Assembly (NCBI RefSeq): GCF_001428485.1
Contig: NZ_LMHS01000001.1
Span: 682,404-746,403, forward strand
DNA: 64,000 nucleotides
Direction of reading: 5' to 3'
Source of the DNA: Microbacterium sp. Root180
GTDB taxonomy: Bacteria > Actinomycetota > Actinomycetes > Actinomycetales > Microbacteriaceae
Part shown: positions 17,309 through 28,020 of the stretch, piece after piece
Layout of the letters: each line of letters starts with the position of its first letter
Position numbering within the stretch: position 1 is the stretch's first letter
Position numbers and translations under genes: made by a program
Notes under the pieces: generated by a model
Told to the model about the DNA's origin: nothing
Database searches by the model: none
What the model saw: only the letters and a program-made list of their open reading frames with translations

Positions 17309-18514
17309 TCAGGTGATCGTGTGCACGGGCTCGGTGTCGGGGATGGGGCTGGCGTCGCGCCCGCGCAGGTCAGGGAAGCCGCGCACGAAGGCGATCGCGA
17401 CGAGGAGTCCCGCCACGGCGAAGGCGGTCGCCGCGATGTAGGCGCCCGTCGGGCCGATGTCGTCGATGAGGAAGCCCGCGATCGCCGAGCCCGCCGCCGC
17501 GCCGATGAGCTGACCGGTGCCCACCCAGCCGAAGGCCTCGGCCGTGTCGCTGAACTTGACGCTCGCCGACGTCATCGCGAAGAGCACCGCCAGTGCTGGG
17601 GCGATCCCGATGCCGGCCAGGACGAGTGTGCCGCCCAGCCAGAACACGTTGAGCGACACGATCGTCAGGGCCAGGCCCACCGTCACGATCGCGAGGCGGC
17701 GTGCCATCGCCCATGGGCCGATCGGGATGTGGCCGAACGCCAGGCCGCCCGCGAGGCTGCCGACCGAGAAGAGGGCGAGCACGATGCCGGCCTCGAGTCC
17801 GCCGTGGTCGAACGTCGCCACGACGCCGGCCTCGACCGCCGCGCACGCGCCGATCAGCAGGAAGCCGACGACGGTCGCCAGGAGCACCGGCGCCTTGGTC
17901 AGCACCTTGCCGATGCTGCGGCGGCTGCGCGGAATGCGCACCCGGCCGACCTCGGGCGAGAGGACGAACCACGCGCCGCCGGCCAGGAGGATGACGACGA
18001 TGAGCAGCAGGGCGGGCACGGTGCCGACCTGGGTCGCGACGATCGTGATGACGACGGGGGCGATGATCCAGATGATCTCCTGCAGCGACGCGTCGAGGGA
18101 GAACAGCGGCGTGAGCTGCTTCGCGGTGACGAGCTTCGGGTAGATCGTGCGCGCCGCGGACTGGATCGGCGGCGTCGTCAGCCCGCTGACGAATCCCAGC
18201 GCCATGTATCCGGGCACGGGCAGGGTGAGCAGCGCGATCGCCGTGATCGAGAGCGCGCACAGGATCATGGTGGTCGTGATCACCGGGCGCATGCCCCAGC
18301 GGCCCATCCAGCGACTGGTGACGGGGCCGGCGATGGCCTGACCGATCGACGCGGCCGCGAGCACGAGGCCGGCCGACCCGTACGAACCCGTGACGAACTC
18401 GATGTGCAGCAGGATCGCGAGGCTGGTCATGCCGTTCGGGAACCGCGCGGTGAGCTGGGCGGCGATGATGCGCCCGACTCCCGGAGTGCGAAGAAGATCC
18501 CGGTAGCCCGCCAC
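17309..18514 (-). CDS. MFS transporter
   Basis: A 401-residue polytopic protein with about 12 hydrophobic segments and the major-facilitator loop SRWMGRWGMRP between helices 2 and 3 (a variant of GxxxDRxGRR). The two halves are separated by a basic loop (RVRIPRSRRSIGKVL, about residue 197). No accessory domains. It is monocistronic, separated from nrdH by 411 bp. It could be a drug or metabolite exporter; the sequence gives no substrate. Confidence 0.88.
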   Translation of the reverse strand: MAGYRDLLRTPGVGRIIAAQLTARFPNGMTSLAILLHIEFVTGSYGSAGLVLAAASIGQAIAGPVTSRWMGRWGMRPVITTTMILCALSITAIALLTLPVPGYMALGFVSGLTTPPIQSAARTIYPKLVTAKQLTPLFSLDASLQEIIWIIAPVVITIVATQVGTVPALLLIVVILLAGGAWFVLSPEVGRVRIPRSRRSIGKVLTKAPVLLATVVGFLLIGACAAVEAGVVATFDHGGLEAGIVLALFSVGSLAGGLAFGHIPIGPWAMARRLAIVTVGLALTIVSLNVFWLGGTLVLAGIGIAPALAVLFAMTSASVKFSDTAEAFGWVGTGQLIGAAAGSAIAGFLIDDIGPTGAYIAATAFAVAGLLVAIAFVRGFPDLRGRDASPIPDTEPVHTIT

Positions 18515-18925
18515 GGATCAACGTTATCGCGGGCGTCGGACGAGTCGCCGCAGTCGGGTTCCGCGCGACGCGCCCGGGCGTCGGTGCGACACGCCGCGAC
18601 ACGCCGATGACACGCCGAAGAGCGTCATCCACAGGCAGATCGGATGTCGGAACCCCCGCGTAGCGTCCCACCTGTGGACAGCCTCGATCGGGGCGGCCGA
18701 AATCCCCGTGATTCAGGCTTTTTCCAGGTTCGGAATCAGGTGCCCTCCTGTGGATGAAACGGTGGAGAACCTGTGTTGTACATGGGGAGAGCGGTGGAAA
18801 ATCACACAGATGTAACTACTAGCCCTTGTGGTGCTACCGGATGTCGGTACCCACATGTAGTGTTGGTCTCCCGGCGGGGGCCTGCCGGAGAATCAAGCAG
18901 ATGTGAGGGGAGAGACAGGATCAAA
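18515..18925. promoter_or_regulatory. nrdHIEF upstream region with near-consensus DnaA boxes and a candidate NrdR region
   Basis: This 411-bp non-coding gap between the MFS gene and nrdH is visibly less GC-rich near nrdH. Three near-consensus DnaA-type 9-mers are present: TCATCCACA at 18625-18633 (plus), CTGTCCACA at 18673-18681 (minus) and TCATCCACA at 18749-18757 (minus). Nearer the gene, CACAGATGTAACTAC (about 18802-18816) and CCACATGTAGTGTTGG (about 18851-18866) resemble the AT-rich dyads bound by NrdR, but match no strict consensus. A purine-rich ribosome site (GGGGAGAGACAGG) precedes nrdH. Confidence 0.4.
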
Positions 18926-19159
18926 ATGGCGATCACCGTCTACACCAAGCCAGCGTGCGTGCAGTGCACGGCGACCTACCGAGCACTGGACTCGAAGGGC
19001 ATCGAATACGAGATCCACGACCTTTCCGAGGACCCTTCGGCCCTCGAGCAGGTCAAGGCGCTGGGCTACCTTTCGGCGCCGGTCGTCATCACCGATGAAG
19101 ACCACTGGTCGGGCTTCCGTCCCGACAAGATCGACGAGCTCGCCTCGCGTCTGGCCTGA
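18926..19159 (+). CDS. nrdH: Glutaredoxin-like protein NrdH
   Basis: A 77-residue thioredoxin-fold electron donor for class Ib ribonucleotide reductase. The redox motif is CVQC (Cys11-Cys14) right after the first beta strand, and the C-terminal WSGFRPD loop is the NrdH hallmark that accepts electrons from thioredoxin reductase. ATG at 18926 follows a GGGGAGAG site; an upstream in-frame ATG at 18773 would add about 50 residues lacking conservation. First gene of nrdHIEF, with only 3 bp to nrdI. Confidence 0.96.
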   Translation: MAITVYTKPACVQCTATYRALDSKGIEYEIHDLSEDPSALEQVKALGYLSAPVVITDEDHWSGFRPDKIDELASRLA

Positions 19160-19162
19160 CCG

Positions 19163-19590
19163 ATGTCTGTCGTGGCGCAGCGCGTCGCGACAGACGTGCC
19201 ACTCCTCGTCTACTTCTCGAGCGTCTCGGGCAACACGGCACGCTTCATCGAGAAGGTGGGAGCACGGGCGGTGCGGATTCCGCTGCACTCGACGGAACCG
19301 CCGCTCCAGGTCGACGAACCCTTCATCCTCGTCACACCGACCTATGGCGGAGGCCAGGGCCGAGGCGAGGAGCAGGGCGCTGTACCCAAGCAGGTGATCC
19401 GGTTCCTCAACGACGAGCGCAACCGGCGCCTGATTCGCGGAGTGATCTCCGCGGGCAACACCAACTTCGGCGAGCACTACTGCCTCGCCGGCGACATCAT
19501 CAGCCGCAAGTGTCATGTGCCGCACTTGTACCGGCTCGAGGTATTCGGCACGCCTGAAGACGTGGAACGCGTGAGCGAGGGATTGGAACG

Positions 19591-19609
<19 letters not shown>
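19163..19609 (+). CDS. nrdI: Flavodoxin-like protein NrdI
   Basis: A 148-residue FMN protein that supplies the oxidant needed to assemble the dimanganese-tyrosyl radical cofactor of NrdF. The flavodoxin phosphate loop is [14 protein letters not shown], and TPTYGGG near residue 60 and [18 protein letters not shown] near 95 are NrdI signatures. Its 3' end overlaps nrdE by 19 bp. The gene order nrdH-nrdI-nrdE-nrdF is classical for class Ib systems. Confidence 0.96.
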
Positions 19610-22771
<3,162 letters not shown>

Positions 22772-22807
22772 CGTGACGTGACATCGCGTGACCCGGGCCG
22801 CGCTGTC

Positions 22808-22873
22808 CGGGATCACGCACAACGACAAGGCCCTCGGCCGGTCACCCTCACGGGTGATCGACCGGGAGCCTCC
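22808..22873 (+). terminator. Hairpin terminator after nrdF, first copy of a 65-bp repeat
   Basis: A stem of about 20 bp (AGGCCCTCGGCCGGTCACCC paired with the segment ending GACCGGGAGCCT, loop TCAC) at 22828-22871. The whole 65-bp block, including the leading CGGGATCACGCACAACGA, recurs at 23722-23787. Likely terminator for nrdHIEF. Confidence 0.75.
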
Positions 22874-22960
22874 TCCGGCCGAGGCATAGGCGAGACGACG
22901 CGACCGCCGACAACCCGTCCACTGCACGAGGCAGTGACGCATGGCCACTACTGTCGCCTC

Positions 22961-23140
22961 ATGGACAACATGGGCGAGACGTTCCTGGCCGCGTTCTTTG
23001 AGGGGGCCTCCTACGCCCTCCGCTCGTTCTGGGAGGCGATGCTCGCGAACCCCTGGCTGTTCCTCATCGTCGTGGTGCTCGTCGTGCTCGCCGTCGCGAA
23101 CCAGCTCACGCCCCGCCGTCGACGCCGCGGCGCCCGCTGA
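22961..23140 (+). CDS. Small single-pass membrane protein
   Basis: A 59-residue product: an N-terminal amphipathic part (MDNMGETFLAAFFEGASYAL), one strong membrane helix (PWLFLIVVVLVVLAVANQL, about residues 31-49) and a basic tail TPRRRRRGAR. The positive tail predicts a cytoplasmic C-terminus. No good ribosome site precedes the ATG, so the transcript may be leaderless or the call wrong. Function unknown. It sits between the nrd terminator and an otherwise empty accessory stretch. Confidence 0.55.
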   Translation: MDNMGETFLAAFFEGASYALRSFWEAMLANPWLFLIVVVLVVLAVANQLTPRRRRRGAR

Positions 23141-23547
23141 CGCCCCGGTGGCCACGCACTCGGCTCTGTCGGATCATCGCTCCATGACTTGAACGAGGAC
23201 GGCCTTCCGCGGCGTTGTTTCGTTCACCTCAAGGATTGATGCCCCGCCACGCCCGGGCATCGTAGGGTGGTCGCGACGTCGCATCGCCCGAGGCCGTCCC
23301 CAACTGCCGCTCGAGGGCACGCACCACCCCAGGGTGCGAGCCGGACCTGTCCCCAACAGGCCCGGCGTCGCGACCGTCCGGTCCCCTCGGGCTGCTTGGT
23401 TGGTGCCTGGCTGGCTCGAGGGGGCTGTTTTTGCGCGAGCGGAAAGCTCGCCGCAAGTAGGTGTTACCCAGGTGCGAAAGCCTCGCGGAACGAGATCCCC
23501 AGAACCTCCCCAGCGTCCCGCTCGGCGTCGCTGCAGGCAACGGTACC

Positions 23548-23567
23548 TGTCCCCCATTCGGGGGACA
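23548..23567. promoter_or_regulatory. Perfect dyad TGTCCCCC-ATTC-GGGGGACA
   Basis: Eight-bp perfect arms with a 4-bp spacer, in the empty 23.1-24.0 kb stretch. It has the size of a dimeric regulator site; G/C-run dyads of this form are bound by some actinobacterial response regulators. It could equally be a short hairpin. No gene starts within 400 bp downstream on either strand that I can support. Confidence 0.4.
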
Positions 23568-23721
23568 AGCTGATTCCGCGGATGTTTCCTCAAGATTCCC
23601 AGAAGACCTCGATATTCGCTTTCGTGCGAGGCTGACGACGATGTCGAACACCCCCAGCAGACTCGTCGTCGATGGGGACTGGAGACCTGCTCGATTTCGA
23701 GCGCGCATGGCCGCGGCACGG

Positions 23722-23787
23722 CGGGATCACGCACAACGATAAGGCCCTCGGCCGGTCGCCTCTCGGGTGATCGACCGGGGGCCTCGC
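23722..23787 (+). terminator. Second copy of the 65-bp hairpin block
   Basis: Nearly identical to 22808-22873, with compensated differences in the loop (GTCGCCTCTCGGGTGAT versus GTCACCCTCACGGGTGAT). The stem AGGCCCTCGGCCGG...CCGGGGGCCT is kept. Nothing obvious upstream needs terminating. Confidence 0.65.
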
Positions 23788-24023
23788 CGTTCGCGGTGCC
23801 CTCACGACGAGACCTCTGGCCTCGCCGCCGATCCAGGAGGATGATCGTGGCGGGGGCCCCCTCGAGGCGCGTGCTGTCCGGCGCGCCACGACGGCGTTCC
23901 CGGCGCGGTATCAAACGGGGCGCGAAGGCGTTCCTCCACTACGCCGCCGATGGTTCCGGAGGGGAGCCCGGCGATCGGTCGGCACAGCATTCTCATCTCA
24001 GCGCACAGAGGGAAGGCTCATCC

Positions 24024-24182
24024 ATGACGATCCCGAAGGACGAATTCGAACCGATCGAGCCGGACGAAGAGCCGTTCGAGCCCATCGAGCCGGACCCCGA
24101 TCCTGGTGAACCGACCGACGAGGCCGGCCGCCACGGATACGGAGCGACGCCGGACATGACCGAGCAGGCCGCCGATGGGTAA
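24024..24182 (+). CDS. Small acidic Glu/Pro/Asp-rich protein
   Basis: A 52-residue product (MTIPKDEFEPIEPDEEPFEP...) dominated by E, P and D with an imperfect FEPIEPD repeat. A good ribosome site (GAGGGAAGG) precedes the ATG. Its stop lies inside the start of the M23 peptidase gene (8-bp overlap), so the two are coupled. No hydrophobic segment or signal. I do not recognise a family; a disordered acidic partner, inhibitor or phage-type accessory protein are all possible. Confidence 0.65.
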   Translation: MTIPKDEFEPIEPDEEPFEPIEPDPDPGEPTDEAGRHGYGATPDMTEQAADG

Positions 24183-24834
24183 GCTCGCCAGCCTCCCGAT
24201 GCCGTACTGGAACTGGTACACGTACAAGAAGCACACCGGTCTCGACTGGGCGCAGGGGAGAGGCACCCCGATCCGGGCGATCGCCGACGGCTACATCTCG
24301 TTCGCCGATCAGTGGGGCCCCCGCGCGGCGGGGACACGAACCCTGACGATGCCCTCCCTCGGCGGCTTGAAGTTCATGATGTGCCACCTCGACGACCCCG
24401 GCGCGGGGCCGCGGGTGGGCACGCGCGTCAGGTGCGGCGACATCGTCGCCTTCGTCGGGAACTCCGGACTCTCCACCGGACCGCACCTCCACGGGGAACT
24501 GTGGCTCAACGGCGTGCGCCAGAGAGGGTTCGACTGGTTCGACCTCGAGAACTGGCTGGGGAAGAACGGCACACGCGCATCCCGAGGCGGTGACCTCCGC
24601 CCGCACAAACCGATCATCATCGAGAGGGAGACGGAAATGATCCTCATCGCTCAACGCAAGGACGCCGGCCTCGCCAAGGGCCGCTACAACCCCGACACCG
24701 GCCGGATCCGCGAGATCAGCAAGTCCGAGAACGAGCTGCTTCGCGGCGCGCAGGCCGCGGGCGCGGGCGCCAACGTGGTCTACTCCACGGTGTCCAACGA
24801 GGCGTACGCGAAGCTGGTCACCGGCAAGAAATGA
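24175..24834 (+). CDS. M23-family metallopeptidase without a signal peptide
   Basis: A 219-residue protein. The N-terminal ~125 residues form an M23 (LytM-like) peptidase domain: HTGLDWA supplies the first His/Asp zinc ligands and GPHLHGEL the HxH pair. GDIVAFVGNSG is the usual preceding strand. The C-terminal ~65 residues (from MILIAQRKDAGL) are Ala/Gly/Lys-rich and could be a wall-targeting part. There is no signal peptide or membrane anchor, so it would need lysis or a holin to reach peptidoglycan, as phage endolysins do. No other phage genes are visible. It is coupled to the acidic peptide upstream. Confidence 0.82.
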   Translation: MGKLASLPMPYWNWYTYKKHTGLDWAQGRGTPIRAIADGYISFADQWGPRAAGTRTLTMPSLGGLKFMMCHLDDPGAGPRVGTRVRCGDIVAFVGNSGLSTGPHLHGELWLNGVRQRGFDWFDLENWLGKNGTRASRGGDLRPHKPIIIERETEMILIAQRKDAGLAKGRYNPDTGRIREISKSENELLRGAQAAGAGANVVYSTVSNEAYAKLVTGKK

Positions 24835-24984
24835 CAGGGGCGGATGCCGCGGCATCCGTCTTCTTGCAGCTCGCGCACGAAGGGCTTGACCCTGACGCAA
24901 CGTCAACCCGGCACGCTGGATCACATCCAGGAACGAAGGGGAGACGCCATCATCACTCGAACCTCTGCCTCGACGTGGACCGGG

Positions 24985-25740
24985 ATGGTTCCGGTCGACG
25001 ACACTGCCCTGGCCGTCACCGATTCCGGGGGCTCCGGGACTCCGGTGATCTATCTCAACGGCCAGTTCGCGACCCAGGGCTACTGGCGGCGGGTGATCGC
25101 CGAACTCGGTCCCGGCTGGCGGCACATCACGTACGACGAGAGGGCCCGTGGACGCACGTCCGGACGCTCGGCGGACTACTCGTTCGAGGCCGCCGTTCGC
25201 GATGTCGACGCGGTACTGGACGCGCGACGTGTCGATCGAGCGCTGGCCGTGGGGTGGTCGTACGGCGCTTTCGTCGCCGCGCATTGGGCGAGCCGCCATC
25301 CGCACCGCGCGATCGGCGCGGTGCTCGTCGACGGGGCGCAGCCGCACGACTGGCTCACCGACGACATGGAGCAGGGGATCCGAACCGTCTTCCGTCGACT
25401 GCACTGGCTGACAGTGCCGCTTCGCGTGACCGGACTCACGCCGCGCATGACGGCGGGCGAGATGGCCGAGTGCAACATCGAAGTCGGCAGGCTCGCCCGG
25501 GAACGCGAACTCGGTCCGGTCATGGATCGGATCACCGTGCCGACACGGTACGTCCTCGCGTCGGGAACGTCGTTCGGCAGTACGGGGGACGGGCAGGAGA
25601 GGATCCGCGCCAGCGTGCCCGCGGTGGTCGAACGCAACCCGCACATCGAGATCCACGCCAAAGTCGCGAGCAACCACGGCGCGATCCTCCGCAAAGACTT
25701 CCGCACGATCGCCGAAGCCGTCCGCGGCGTCGCCGGGTGA
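24985..25740 (+). CDS. Alpha/beta hydrolase
   Basis: A 251-residue hydrolase. The nucleophile is in VGWSYGAFVAA (GxSxG), the acid probably in YVLASGTSFG and the terminal His in ASNHGAIL. A YLNGQFATQGYW segment forms the oxyanion-hole region. No ATG is ideally placed: AAGGGGAGA at about 24936 precedes a GAC-GCC-ATC run without a start, so ATG 24985 is chosen by alignment of the first beta strand. It is followed 15 bp later by a MerR regulator that probably belongs to the same unit. Substrate unknown. Confidence 0.8.
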   Translation: MVPVDDTALAVTDSGGSGTPVIYLNGQFATQGYWRRVIAELGPGWRHITYDERARGRTSGRSADYSFEAAVRDVDAVLDARRVDRALAVGWSYGAFVAAHWASRHPHRAIGAVLVDGAQPHDWLTDDMEQGIRTVFRRLHWLTVPLRVTGLTPRMTAGEMAECNIEVGRLARERELGPVMDRITVPTRYVLASGTSFGSTGDGQERIRASVPAVVERNPHIEIHAKVASNHGAILRKDFRTIAEAVRGVAG

Positions 25741-25755
25741 GGCATCCTGGAGCCC

Positions 25756-26550
25756 ATGCTCACGATCAGCCAATTGGCCTCGTACGCCGGGGTCACCGTG
25801 CGCACGGTCCGGCACTATCACCAGATCGGGCTGCTCGCCGAGCCCGCACGCGACCATTCCGGCTACCGGAGCTACGACGCCGCCGCCGTCGTGCGGCTGA
25901 TTCGCATCCGGGTGCTCGCGGATGCCGGCGTGCCCCTCGCGCGAGTGCAGGAACTCCTCGATGCGGGCCCCGCGGAGTTCACGCGGGCGATCGCGGAGAT
26001 CGACCAGGCGCTGAGTGCCGACATCCGACGCCTGCGGAGCAATCGCCGGCGGATCGCGAAGCTCGCCGCCGGCGACCACCTGGCCCTTCCACAGGGCGTC
26101 CTGGACTATCTGGACCGGCTGCGCGGGCTCGGCGTCGGCGAGAGCTACATCCAACTCGAGCGGGATTCTTGGATCCTGCTCGCCGCGCAGGACCGGCCCA
26201 GCATCGAGATCGTGATCGCCGCGAAGAACCGCCAGCTGGACGATGACCCGGACATGACGCGGCTCTACCGCCTCCTCGGCTCCGCCCCCGAGTGGTCGCC
26301 CGACGATCCGCGCGTCGTCGAACTCGCCGACATGGTCGAGCACCTCCGCATCCGCGCGATTCAGAGCGGTGAGCTGGAGATCGGCGGCGCCGATCGGCCC
26401 GACCCGTTCACCGCCCTCCTGGACGCAGCCATGACCGAGTCCGCACCGGTAGCCCGACGACTGCTGGCGATCCTCGAGGAACGCGGATGGCGCGGCTGGA
26501 CGCGCCTCGAACGAGTCCCCGAAGCGCGGATCCCCGACGACGTGACGTGA
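25756..26550 (+). CDS. MerR-family transcriptional regulator
   Basis: A 264-residue regulator with an N-terminal MerR DNA-binding domain (LTISQLASYAGVTVRTVRHYHQIGLL, then GYRSYDAAAVVRL) and a dimerising coiled coil (about 85-120). A C-terminal domain of about 140 residues has no metal-binding cysteines, so it probably senses an organic molecule. It lies 15 bp after the alpha/beta hydrolase gene, in an operon-like arrangement. It ends 22 bp from the convergent DUF2071 gene. Confidence 0.9.
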   Translation: MLTISQLASYAGVTVRTVRHYHQIGLLAEPARDHSGYRSYDAAAVVRLIRIRVLADAGVPLARVQELLDAGPAEFTRAIAEIDQALSADIRRLRSNRRRIAKLAAGDHLALPQGVLDYLDRLRGLGVGESYIQLERDSWILLAAQDRPSIEIVIAAKNRQLDDDPDMTRLYRLLGSAPEWSPDDPRVVELADMVEHLRIRAIQSGELEIGGADRPDPFTALLDAAMTESAPVARRLLAILEERGWRGWTRLERVPEARIPDDVT

Positions 26551-26572
26551 GCGCGGGGCATGGTCTTCGCCG

Positions 26573-27349
26573 CTAGCGGACATCGACCGGCATCTCAGCG
26601 CCTGAGTGGGTGCGTAGACGTTGCTTCGAACACGCTGATGTGTCGGGCGTGGTCCATTCGATGGGGATGTCGCGCATGACGAGCACGTTGTCGAGGGTTG
26701 CTGCTCCGCGGGGCAGCGCGTCGAAGTAGCTGGATGCGACGTGAAGTGGCTCGCCGGCGGCGACGTGCCAGCGGTGGGTATGCAGCTGAAGCCCTTCCAG
26801 TGCGTGCGCCTTGCGCGTGGGGGACCAGCCCACGTTCCCACGCTGGAAGAACTCGGACGCGTCCTGAAGGGTGGGGAACAGAGAACTGGACCAGTCCTCC
26901 GTGATGCGCACGTCGACGGCGACCGCCGTGCGAGGCGCTGTCAGTCGCACGGAGATGTGCTCAGGCCTGTCTTGTGCCTGGATTCGGGCGTGTTGGTGGA
27001 CGCCGGGGAAGAACCGGCCGCCGATGGCCACAGGGATCCAGGACGCGGAGTGTCGCTCGGGGATGTAGACACCGGTCCGCGGGCCATCCGATTCGTCCCA
27101 CTCGACCGCGATGCGGTGCGCGGCGTTCTCGAACCGCCAGCCGATGCTCGGTGGCAGCCAGCCTGGGCGCAGGTGGGTCAGTCGGATCAGGCAGATTCCT
27201 GCGACGGCGGATCCGTCGACGAGTTGTGGGCGGAGCCCGGGCGGGATCAGGGTGCGGGCGATGGCTGTATCGAGGCGGTAGTTGATCAGCAGTCGCCGCT
27301 CGATGGTTCCTTCGAGGGGAAGTGTCAGGCGGGTCAGGCCGGTGGTCAT
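26573..27349 (-). CDS. DUF2071-family (acetoacetate-decarboxylase-like fold) protein
   Basis: A 258-residue protein with the family pattern of an N-terminal LLINYRLDTAIARTLIPPGLRPQL, a central GVYIPERHSASWIPVA region and VRITEDWSSSLFPTL. The fold is like acetoacetate decarboxylase, but catalytic function is not established for most members. Its ATG overlaps the TetR gene stop by 4 bp, placing it last in the epimerase-TetR-DUF2071 operon. Soluble. Confidence 0.78.
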   Translation of the reverse strand: MTTGLTRLTLPLEGTIERRLLINYRLDTAIARTLIPPGLRPQLVDGSAVAGICLIRLTHLRPGWLPPSIGWRFENAAHRIAVEWDESDGPRTGVYIPERHSASWIPVAIGGRFFPGVHQHARIQAQDRPEHISVRLTAPRTAVAVDVRITEDWSSSLFPTLQDASEFFQRGNVGWSPTRKAHALEGLQLHTHRWHVAAGEPLHVASSYFDALPRGAATLDNVLVMRDIPIEWTTPDTSACSKQRLRTHSGAEMPVDVR

Positions 27350-28020
27350 GCGTGTACATCACTGACGAGGGTGAGCATGTCGCGGAGGGCGCCGCGGAGG
27401 ATGGGCAGTCGCGCAAGGGGCAGGACGGATCCGAGCAGTTTCAGGCCGCGGTCGAGGAGCTGTCGGGTGCGGCGTTGCCCTTCGGAGGTGTCGTAGACCC
27501 AGAACAGGGCGAGCAGCAGGTGGGCAAGGACGAGTGCCCGGGGCAGCAGCGTTCGTATGTCGTCGGGGAGACTGGTCGCGCTGGCGCCGTCTACCGCTTG
27601 TGCGAAGAGGTCTTGGACGATGGCGAGGGCCTCGGCGGATTCGGTGGACAGCGGATTGATCGGGGACCGTGGAGAGACGGCCGCCGAGAGGAACTCTCCG
27701 GCGTGCGAGTGGTAGGGCGTGAGCTGGTCGAGCCCGGACGAATACACGATGCCCAGACGGTCGACCAGTCGGCCCTCTCGACCGAGGAGCGGCTCGGCGG
27801 TGGCGCGGTGCGCTTCCTGCACGTCGAGGTAGAGCTCCTGGATGAGGTGGTTCTTCGACGGGAAGTGGTAGTGCGTCGCGCCGACCGATATCCCGAGTTC
27901 GTTCGCGATCTTTCGGATCGTGGTCGCGTCGTAGCCGTTCTCTCGAAACGACGCGAGAGCGGCTGCCCGGATGCGGAGCCTGGTGCGGTCGCCCTTGCCA
28001 GGAAGTTCGTCAGACGACAT
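27346..28020 (-). CDS. TetR-family transcriptional regulator
   Basis: A 224-residue regulator. The N-terminal helix-turn-helix (IRAAALASFRENGYDATTIRKIANELGISVGATHYHFPSKNHLI, from about residue 18) is followed by an all-helical ligand domain. It overlaps the upstream epimerase gene by 11 bp and the downstream DUF2071 gene by 4 bp. ATG 28020 was preferred to 28071 because the latter intrudes deeply into the epimerase reading frame. A perfect 14-bp palindrome upstream of the operon is its likely operator. Confidence 0.92.
   Translation of the reverse strand: MSSDELPGKGDRTRLRIRAAALASFRENGYDATTIRKIANELGISVGATHYHFPSKNHLIQELYLDVQEAHRATAEPLLGREGRLVDRLGIVYSSGLDQLTPYHSHAGEFLSAAVSPRSPINPLSTESAEALAIVQDLFAQAVDGASATSLPDDIRTLLPRALVLAHLLLALFWVYDTSEGQRRTRQLLDRGLKLLGSVLPLARLPILRGALRDMLTLVSDVHA

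Larger units (their letters stand above)
23141..24023. other. 883-bp stretch without a convincing gene
   Basis: Open frames here are short, Arg/Pro/Ser-rich and mutually overlapping, as random reads of GC-rich DNA would be. What it does hold is a perfect dyad at 23548-23567, a second copy of the 65-bp nrd-terminator block at 23722-23787, and a local drop in GC around 23590-23640. It may be decayed accessory DNA next to the M23-peptidase pair, or untranslated RNA; no known RNA fold was recognised. Confidence 0.5.

Noticed and set aside
23461-23742. Possible 93-residue plus-strand gene
   Set aside because: No ribosome site, composition of random GC-rich sequence, and it runs into the repeated hairpin block.
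22808-23787. Prophage attachment-site pair (65-bp direct repeat)
   Set aside because: Each copy is a strong hairpin, neither lies in a tRNA or other typical att gene, and no integrase or phage structural genes lie between. Kept as a duplicated terminator.
24844-24984. 47-residue N-terminal extension of the alpha/beta hydrolase
   Set aside because: Overlaps the end region of the M23 peptidase unit, lacks a start with ribosome site and does not resemble the hydrolase family.
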